From Baffinella frigidus (taxonomy: Eukaryota; Cryptophyceae; Cryptomonadales; Baffinellaceae), in the NCBI GenBank assembly GCA_026770585.1, contig MU646316.1, forward strand, positions 1,401,580 to 1,413,969: a DNA stretch of 12,390 nucleotides. The letters are read 5' to 3'. This document shows positions 6,711 through 12,390 of this stretch, one piece after another. The position numbers were made by a program, and so were the translations under genes. Under the pieces are notes generated by a model, which was not told the origin of the DNA, did no database searches, and was given only the letters and a program-made list of their open reading frames with translations. Position 1 is the stretch's first letter; every line of letters starts with the position of its first letter.

Positions 6711-6922
6711 CCGAAGCATGGCCGTTCTGCAGGATAAGATCCGGTGTCCGCCTATGTTGGGAGCTCGAAGAACCTAAAGGACCTAAAGGGCGTGCGTGTA
6801 GAGAACGCGGCTGCGCTGACGCAGAGTGTGGGCATCTAGGCTCTAAGGTCCTTTGGATTCTTCGAGCTCCAACATAGGCGGACACCGGAACTAATCCTGC
6901 AGAAAGGCCATGCTTCCTTTCG
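6711..6922. mobile_element. Palindromic element E6, complete copy
   Basis: 212-bp foldback. The outer arms are CCGAAGCATGGCC and GGCCATGCTTCC plus TTTCGG. Inner arms include CCGGTGTCCGCCTATGTTGG and the complement, then AGCTCGAAGAA and AAAGGACC. The ~60-bp centre is unpaired and contains GAACGCGGCTGCGCTGACGC. A half copy lies at 3177-3244. No coding capacity. Confidence 0.75.
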
Positions 6923-7028
6923 GATCACAGCAGGCCCCCCTGATGGGCACAGTGCCTTAACGAAAGACGAGAGACTCCGCGTGACCCGTGGGGCTTGTAG
7001 CGTTCACACAGAGTGTGCGCGGGAAAGG

Positions 7029-7151
7029 TACAGGGGTACCTGGCTCATGAGAAACTGCAACCCCCCCCCCTAGGACCACCATAGGAACCCAGGCATAGGG
7101 CTACTATCGTCCCAGGAGGGGGCGGTTTCTTATGAGTGAGGTGCCCTTGTA
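7029..7151. mobile_element. E1 palindromic MITE, copy 7
   Basis: TACAGGGGTACCTGGC to GAGTGAGGTGCCCTTGTA, 123 bp, interior CACCATAGGAACCC and GGGCTACTATCGTCCC. It is more diverged than copies 5 or 9. Its right flank ACGCGTGCGGTGACGTGTGC matches the right flank of copy 3. Confidence 0.85.
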
Positions 7152-7225
7152 CGCGTGCGGTGACGTGTGCCCTGGCTGACTGTGTTGCATTAACAAAATA
7201 TTTCAAGATTCAATGAGTGTGTCAG

Positions 7226-7261
7226 AAGGGGGCGCTTTCTTATGAGAGAGGTGCCCCTGTA
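7226..7261. repeat. E1 solo right arm, copy 8
   Basis: Only the right end is present: GGGGGCGCTTTCTTATGAGA, then GAGGTGCCCCTGTA. No left arm lies upstream at the expected distance apart from copy 7, whose own right arm is intact. This is a truncated copy. From 7262 to 7516 I see no gene and no repeat. Confidence 0.75.
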
Positions 7262-7516
7262 GCAAGGTGTGGCGAATGTGCGTGAGTTGCCCCTGAGAAA
7301 CATTCCAACCCGATACATGTAGGTGCCTGTCTTTGTGGGTGTCGAGCCTTGCGGATCTTTAGTCACCACCGCAGTCGCTTTACACCAACTGCTGCGGGGA
7401 TCTCCGAACCAGATTTCCCTCAACCTTGGGAACATAAACTGAACAAACTTGTATGTAAGGCACAGCCTCTGAAACTTGCAGGGCCCGGCCTGCTGGCGCG
7501 CCCCGCACTGCGCACC

Positions 7517-7636
7517 TACAGGGGTACCTCGCTCATAAGAAACCGCCCCCCCCCCTAGGACCACCGTAGGGCCCTGGCATAGGCCTACTGTAGGGTCCTA
7601 GGGGGGGCGGTTTCTTATGAGCGAGGTACCCCTGTA
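7517..7636. mobile_element. E1 palindromic MITE, copy 9 (best preserved)
   Basis: 120 bp. The first 36 bases and last 36 bases are perfect reverse complements (TACAGGGGTACCTCGC to GAGGTACCCCTGTA). Beyond the C/G runs, CCTAGGACC pairs with GGTCCTAGG. The centre holds CCGTAGGGCCC and GGCCTACTGTAGGG. Transcribed RNA would form a long hairpin. Its final TA is also the left TA of the 1.58-kb element that follows. Confidence 0.9.
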
Positions 7637-7683
7637 CAGGGCTGACTCGAAATTAAGGTCACTCACTTTTGAGCAGTCCAGTG

Positions 7684-7820
7684 TGCGGACGTTAAATTTA
7701 ACGTCCGCAGAAAAGCAGTCAGTGTGTGTGACGTTAAATTTAACGTCCGCAGAAAAGCAGTCAGTGTGTGTGACGTTAAATTTAACGTCCGCAGAAAAGC
7801 AGTCAGTGTGTGACGTTAAA
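7684..7820. repeat. Left subterminal 42-bp tandem repeats of E10
   Basis: ACGTTAAAT starts at 7689, 7731, 7773 and 7813 (periods 42, 42, 40). Each unit includes the palindrome GACGTTAAATTTAACGTC and the spacer GAAAAGCAGTCAGTG. The first unit is a perfect 26-bp palindrome (7684-7709). Iterated palindromes near a TIR are typical positions for transposase binding sites. Binding itself is inference. Confidence 0.85.
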
Positions 7821-7922
7821 TGACCTTAAATTCAGCAAGGTTCGCGAAAAACGGGTGCGTGCGGACCTTAAATTCAGTACATCTACAAGTACAACCAAGA
7901 CACGTGATCAGTTCGGCTGTCC

Positions 7923-7928
7923 TTTATT
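7923..7928 (-). promoter_or_regulatory. AATAAA polyadenylation signal
   Basis: On the minus strand the stop codon TAA (7929-7927) overlaps AATAAA (7928-7923). A canonical signal at the very end of the acidic-protein frame supports that frame as a genuine terminal exon, although such hexamers also occur by chance. Confidence 0.5.
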
Positions 7929-8487
7929 AGACCCGTGCAACCTTCTTCTTCCTCTGAGCAAGAGGCACATCTTCCTCTGAATCCTCGCTCTCTTCCTCAC
8001 CCCCCTCCTCGCTCCCCTCCTCGCTCTCCTCCTCGCCCCCCTCCTCACCACCGCCTTCCTCCTCCGACGAGGGCTCGTCAGGGACTGGGAATTTAGCGAA
8101 GTTTAGGTAATCCCTAGCGTCCCCCGGCTCGTCATCTGAGTCGTCCTCGAGAGCCCGAACGGATCCCTCCGACTCCTCCCCCTCTAATTCGAGGAGCTGC
8201 TCCTCATCGTTGCCAACCCAGGTTTCCGAAACCTCCCACGCCCTGCTCGCAGCCTCAGCCTTCTTCTCCTCTCTCTCCCAACCCAAGTCGGCCTCCGAGA
8301 ACGTGAAGGGGGGGGCGTCCTTGGGCCAACCCTGCAGGTTGATCAGATGGTCGCGAGGCTTGTCGATCGACATGCAGGCCCCCAGCTTGCACCCCAGGTT
8401 GTACATGTTGAACGGCAGCGTCTCCTCGCGCCCATCCAAGGAGAAGGTCCAGACAAATCCAGCGCACTCGTCAAAATCAAAAATCGA
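7927..8487 (-). CDS. Terminal exon of an unrecognised acidic protein
   Basis: I do not recognise the family. The frame reads SIFDFDECAG near 8487, continues through an ordinary-looking globular part (FVWTFSLDGREETLPFNMYN, two Cys, LINLQGWPKDAPPF) of about 75 residues, then a Glu/Lys-rich linker. It ends in a ~90-residue acidic region dominated by Glu, Ser and Gly, with a short basic end (QRKKKVARV) that could be a nuclear signal. Nuclear chaperone-like or chromatin proteins often have such tails, but that is analogy. About 186 residues are visible. An in-frame TGA lies just upstream (8499-8497), immediately before CCCCAG, a plausible 3' splice site, so this is probably the last exon. I could not find a convincing upstream exon. 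The whole exon lies inside the TIR element, so it may be a captured fragment. Exact start is uncertain. Confidence 0.55.
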   Translation of the reverse strand, partial: SIFDFDECAGFVWTFSLDGREETLPFNMYNLGCKLGACMSIDKPRDHLINLQGWPKDAPPFTFSEADLGWEREEKKAEAASRAWEVSETWVGNDEEQLLELEGEESEGSVRALEDDSDDEPGDARDYLNFAKFPVPDEPSSEEEGGGEEGGEEESEEGSEEGGEEESEDSEEDVPLAQRKKKVARV

Positions 8488-8489
8488 CT

Positions 8490-9056
8490 CTGGGGTTCAC
8501 AGGATACAACCCAGCGAGTTTTTGCACATGAGAGAGCAGGGTTGGAGCCTGAGATGCGGTGTCACCAGGTCATGAGGCCCAAGGAGGGGGGGGGCGGCGG
8601 GAGGAGGAACGAGAAAGAGAGGGAGGAAGTACTGTACACTGTAGGTAGCCGGAACAGGTTGGTTGCGAGGGAAATGAGGGGGGGCATAGAGAGAGCTTAT
8701 GGGTGCATTGGATTCAGGGGAGCGGGGAACTCCGGTCCCGAGGCGGGTTTTGACCATGTGAATGTCCACAATCGGGGACCCGAGGGAGAATGAACCCATG
8801 ACGAGGGCAGAGGAGGGCGGAGAACATAGGACGCACGCTTTCTTAAGACACAGTTTGTATGGCGGTTCCCGATGATTTTGGATTTTTTTATTGGAGGTTG
8901 TACACTGTACATGTACATGTATGCATGAATTCTTTCAACTTGCACCACTCGGGAACCCAGTTTTTCCTGGGAAATGTTGATTTCTTTTACGACCCGAAAA
9001 TCCGCCAGCTCCATTCTCCGGGGGGGTAAGCACTCAAAAGACCAAAAATTTGTCGC
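8490..9056. other. Interior of E10 without a clear gene
   Basis: G-rich and GA-rich tracts lie at 8583-8630. A hairpin-prone TGTACACTGTACATGTACAT occurs near 8900-8919. A minus-strand AATAAA is found near 8891. A minus-strand open frame (MELADFRVVKEINISQ...) exists, but it has no recognised domain and runs through repeat-like sequence, so I do not call it. If the acidic protein has upstream exons they would lie here or beyond. Confidence 0.45.
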
Positions 9057-9151
9057 TGTTTTAACGTCACACACGCAAAGCAGTCAGTGTGCGGACGTTG
9101 TTTTAACGTCACACACGAAAAGCAGTCAGTGTGCGGACGTTAAATATTTAA
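9057..9151. repeat. Right subterminal 42-bp repeats of E10
   Basis: TTAACGTC recurs at 9061 and 9103 (period 42), followed by a perfect-arm palindrome TGCGGACGTTAAAT/ATTTAACGTCCGCA near 9124-9151. The flanks of the unit are inverted relative to the left repeats, but the 15-base spacer GAAAAGCAGTCAGTG is in the same orientation as on the left. Confidence 0.85.
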
Positions 9152-9237
9152 CGTCCGCATCGGATGATCTAGTGTGTGACCTTGTATTGTGTGACCTCAA
9201 CTTCGAGTCAGCCCTGTAGCTGTCAGCTACAGGCAGC

Positions 9238-9486
9238 TACAGGGGTACCTCGCTCATAAGAAACCGCCCCCATCCCCAAGAAGCCCCCTAGGGCCCTAGC
9301 TAGGCATGGTCCTACTGTACAAGGTTACCTCGCTCATAAAAAGGCCCCTCCCTTTAGGACCACCATAGGTCCATACGCATAGGCCTACTGTAGGGTCCTG
9401 TCTAGTGGGAGCGCTTTCTTGTAGGCGAGGTACCCCTGTAGGGTCCTAGGGGGGGGGGGGCGCTTTCTATGAGCGAGGTGCCTGCA
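9238..9486. mobile_element. E1 palindromic MITE, copy 10, interrupted by copy 11
   Basis: Left part 9238-9319 (TACAGGGGTACCTCGC to CCTACTGTA), right part 9439-9486 (TAGGGTCCTAGG, G-run, GCTTTCTATGAGCGAGG, ending CCTGCA where consensus is CCTGTA). The two parts join across CTGTAGGGTCC, a sequence found uninterrupted in copies 5 and 9. Copy 11 is inserted at its TA. Confidence 0.85.
9320..9438. mobile_element. E1 palindromic MITE, copy 11, nested in copy 10
   Basis: CAAGGTTACCTCGCTC to GGCGAGGTACCCCTG, 119 bp, flanked by TA at 9318-9319 and 9439-9440. This insertion defines the E1 ends and the TA target duplication. The left arm has drifted (CAAGGTT for CAGGGGT), so the insertion is not very recent. 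Confidence 0.88.
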
Positions 9487-9790
9487 TCATCATGCACGCG
9501 CCCTCGTGGGTGCATTTCAGCCGTCGATTGAAAACAGCATGGCATCGCGTCACGACAACTTGTCACGAGGCTGGCTGTCACTCGCGCAACGGTCGTGAAA
9601 TGGGGGGGAGTCAGGCGCGCGAGGATGCTCAAGGCCGCCGCGAAGACCTTTAAAAACAGAAGCGACACTCACCACCTGCGACAGCCAGCATCGCGAAAAA
9701 AAGGCTAACGGCTGCACTGCCCACGGTTGAATGTACACACGTACGCATCGTGTGGCAAGCAGACTCGCGTGTTGGCGTGATTACAAGACT
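9487..9790. other. Region downstream of the ubiquitin gene
   Basis: No gene is supported. It contains an ATTGAAAACAGC stretch, a CACGACAACTTGTCACGAGG imperfect inverted pair and a GCGAAAAAAAGGC tract. Short open frames on both strands lack recognisable domains. This is unique-looking sequence in contrast to the repeats on its left. Confidence 0.5.
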
Positions 9791-9791
9791 T

Positions 9792-9797
9792 TTTATT
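9792..9797 (-). promoter_or_regulatory. AATAAA polyadenylation signal of the ubiquitin gene
   Basis: Minus-strand AATAAA starts 24 bases downstream of the TGA stop of the ubiquitin-AN1 gene (stop 9823-9821). Position and context fit a canonical cleavage/polyadenylation signal with a very short 3' UTR. Confidence 0.65.
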
Positions 9798-9820
9798 GAG
9801 AAGCCTGGCCTACACGCAGC

Positions 9821-11078
<1,258 letters not shown>

Positions 11079-11226
11079 ATGTTGAGGGCGTGCTTGCCGA
11101 GGTCGCATCTGCGAGGACGGTGAGAGGGATTCGCATGAGCGGGAAAAGTGGCAAGGCTCGGTGAAGGGGCGTTGGCGGCAGGGATGGGAGGGTGACGCGG
11201 ACTGTGTGGGGTGCAGGAAAAGATGA
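11079..11226 (+). promoter_or_regulatory. Possible leader intron and overlapping upstream ORF
   Basis: A good donor (ACG/GTGAGA at 11120) and acceptor (GGTGCAG ending 11216) define a possible 97-base intron in the 5' leader of the prenyl synthase. If spliced, an upstream ATG at 11079 gives a 16-codon frame (MLRACLPRSH...). Its TGA overlaps the main start codon as ATGA (11223-11226). Splicing is predicted from consensus only. Confidence 0.35.
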
Positions 11227-11958
11227 CTGTCAAGCGTAAGGCTGATGAGGAGGAGGGCGGCGTGGCGAAGACGGGCTCGTTCGACGGCATCTTCAATGGT
11301 ACGGTGCCACGATCCGCGTTCCTGAATCGCAGCGCAGCTCCCAACCCCGCGGGGATCGGGAAGGGGGGTGGGGGTCTGGAGCTGACGGCAAGGCGGTTTG
11401 CCACGCAGGGCTGGTTGATGACATCATCGCGTCGCTGCCCGCCGACATCCCGGCGGAGTCGAAGGACTACGTGAAGCGCATGTGCGTGTACACTTGCCAC
11501 GGCGGCAAGATGAACCGCGGCATGACCGTCGACGCCACCCTCTCGGCCGTCAAGGAGAGCAAGGGTGCCCTCTCCCACCCGCGTGCCAAGCCAGCCATGT
11601 CTGGATCAGTTCCGGGAGTGGGAGGGCGTGCGTTCCGGGATTGCTCCTCCGCCTCTTGGCGCAGCGGGCTGACTCGCGTTCGTGGTTGGGCAGGTGAGAA
11701 GGCGACCGACAAGGAGATCTTCCAGGCCCAGGTTCCCCCCCTTCCATTTTTTCGCGTCCGCCCGTGCCAGGGGCTGTGCCAGGCTGCGCCTCAGCAGCCA
11801 GCGCGAGGGAGTTGCTCGCAGGCTGGGATCCATCGGGAGTGGAGGTGTGCGAACGCGGGCGGTGCGGGCGGAGCAGGATGCCAGCACCTCGGACCGCTGT
11901 TGGGGTGGCAGGTTGCAATGGTCGGGTGACGTGATGGTGGGACGCAGGGCAGCTTGCT

Positions 11959-12055
<97 letters not shown>

Positions 12056-12288
12056 TGCTGGGCGTGATGGGTGGGTGGGTGTGATGGTGGCGTGATGGCG
12101 GCGCTGGGTGGTTGTGACGGGTGGGCGGTCGGGTGGTGGCGCGGCAGGTGGTGGGGTGGTGCATCGAGTGGCTGCAGGCGTGTTTCCTGGTGCTCGACGA
12201 CATCATGGACGACAGCATCACCCGCCGCGGGCACCCGTGCTGGTACCGCAACCCCGACGTCAAGAAGAAGGCTATCAACGACGGCCTC
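11223..12288 (+). CDS. Farnesyl/geranylgeranyl diphosphate synthase, 5' part (exons 1-4)
   Basis: Trans-prenyltransferase that condenses isopentenyl diphosphate with allylic diphosphates to supply sterols, ubiquinone and protein prenyl groups. Exons: 11223-11298, 11409-11564, 11694-11731, 12148-12288, with GT-AG introns in phases 1, 1 and 0. Joined they give 137 residues in frame, about 40% of a ~350-residue enzyme. Seen: GGKMNRG (57-63; the family's isopentenyl-diphosphate-binding Lys and Arg), VGWCIEWLQ (92-100), the first aspartate-rich motif DDIMD (107-111), and [11 protein letters not shown] (113-123; Arg pair contacting the allylic diphosphate), then AINDGL. The closest resemblance is to eukaryotic farnesyl diphosphate synthase. 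Residue -5 from DDIMD is Cys102 and -4 is Phe103, where farnesyl synthases usually have two aromatics. No signal peptide is seen in the N-terminus [11 protein letters not shown], suggesting a cytosolic enzyme. The second aspartate motif lies beyond the window. The end at 12288 is the last codon before GTACCA, a possible donor. Confidence 0.9.
11299..11408 (+). other. Prenyl synthase intron 1
   Basis: 110 bases, AATG/GTACGG to CCACGCAG/GG, phase 1. It contains a G-rich stretch (GGAAGGGGGGTGGGGG). Removing it joins FNG to LVDDI in frame, giving the expected enzyme start. Confidence 0.8.
11565..11693 (+). other. Prenyl synthase intron 2
   Basis: 129 bases, AAGG/GTGCCC to GGGCAG/GTGAG, phase 1. 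Splicing gives [14 protein letters not shown], which corresponds to the variable loop and helix between the GGK and WC-E-LQ motifs in the family. Confidence 0.8.
11732..12147 (+). other. Prenyl synthase intron 3 with microsatellite
   Basis: 416 bases, CAG/GTTCCC to GCGGCAG/GTGG, phase 0, joining IFQAQ to VVGWC. It carries a (GCTG)n tract and G/T-rich repeats. The long intron contrasts with the two ~120-base introns before it, the difference being largely repeat sequence. Confidence 0.8.
11961..12054. repeat. (GCTG)n tetranucleotide microsatellite
   Basis: About 23 uninterrupted units of GCTG inside intron 3, followed by GGGT/GATGG-rich repeats to about 12100. Alternating Gly/Trp/Leu/Ala or Ala/Ser/Gln/Pro frames across it are artefacts. 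Length variation between strains is likely. Confidence 0.92.
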
Positions 12289-12293
12289 GTACC

Positions 12294-12295
<2 letters not shown>

Positions 12296-12390
<95 letters not shown>
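12296..12390. repeat. Terminal poly-C tract
   Basis: 95 consecutive C to the window end, directly after exon 4 and a possible donor (GTACCAA). It interrupts a gene that must continue, so the natural sequence is not represented beyond this point. The tract is either a true intronic C-run, of which shorter versions occur elsewhere here, or an assembly artefact. Confidence 0.9.

Larger units (their letters stand above)
7635..9218. mobile_element. 1.58-kb TA-flanked TIR element E10
   Basis: Termini at 7637 (CAGGGCTGACTCGAA then TTAAGGTCAC) and 9216 are reverse complements with 2 mismatches in 25, inside TA at 7635-7636 and 9217-9218. Both subterminal regions hold tandem repeats with a 42-bp period. 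The interior holds a minus-strand coding exon with its own polyadenylation signal (7923-8489). No transposase frame was found, so this is either a non-autonomous element that captured a gene or a degenerate autonomous one. The CAGGG terminus and TA flank recall E1. Confidence 0.75.

Noticed and set aside
7684-7820. CRISPR-like array of 42-bp repeats
   Set aside because: The repeats are tandem and contiguous, without unique spacers. Context is eukaryotic and subterminal to a TIR element.
8697-9074. Minus-strand protein beginning near MELADFRVVKEINISQ
   Set aside because: About 35 plausible residues but no recognised domain, then low-complexity sequence and an AATAAA inside the frame. Insufficient to call a gene.
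402-9486. Hidden transposase gene
   Set aside because: I looked in all frames for DDE-type or other transposase motifs and long open frames outside simple repeats and found none. All elements here appear non-autonomous.
11550-12278. Minus-strand frame with PASQ repeats opposite the prenyl synthase
   Set aside because: It is the antisense of exons 3-4 and the (GCTG)n microsatellite. Family motifs on the plus strand explain the region.

Overview
The window reads as nuclear DNA of a unicellular eukaryote, most likely an alga. It is GC-rich, its coding regions are split by GT-AG introns, and its ubiquitin carries the plant/algal residues S19, D24 and A57. I cannot name a species. A secondary-plastid alga such as a cryptophyte is a weak guess.

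Layout. Positions 1-9500 are almost entirely repeats. I find no transposase. Instead there are many short palindromic (foldback, MITE-like) elements from at least nine families, together with microsatellites and minisatellites. The main family, called E1 here (about 120 bp, termini CAGGGGTACCTCGCTC), occurs 11 times between 4350 and 9490. One E1 copy sits inside another, and the reconstructable empty site shows a duplicated TA. A second family, E2, has two copies of exactly 100 bp, also flanked by TA, one of them nested in an E1 copy. Larger structures are a ~1.9 kb element with ~310 bp palindrome-bearing inverted arms (402-2302), a ~470 bp foldback (2577-3043), and a 1580-bp TA-flanked element (7637-9216) with 42-bp subterminal tandem repeats. 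The last one contains a gene or gene fragment for an acidic protein.

The right-hand 2.6 kb holds two recognisable genes in divergent orientation. On the minus strand (9821-10483) is a fusion of two ubiquitin units to a 68-residue AN1-type zinc-finger tail. On the plus strand, from 11223 and running off the end, is the 5' part of a farnesyl/geranylgeranyl diphosphate synthase gene in four visible exons. Its first aspartate-rich motif (DDIMD) is preceded at position -5 by Cys instead of the aromatic residue typical of farnesyl diphosphate synthases.

The two genes are ordinary housekeeping functions (ubiquitin/stress response; isoprenoid precursor synthesis) with no evident joint pathway. The window begins with poly-G and ends with 95 C, which looks like the limits of an assembled contig. 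The main novelty candidates are the TA-targeting palindromic families that share an internal CCTAC-N-GTAGG / CCTAGG core, the in-place inverted spacer in the 1.58 kb element, the di-ubiquitin-AN1 fusion, and the Cys at the chain-length site of the prenyl synthase.
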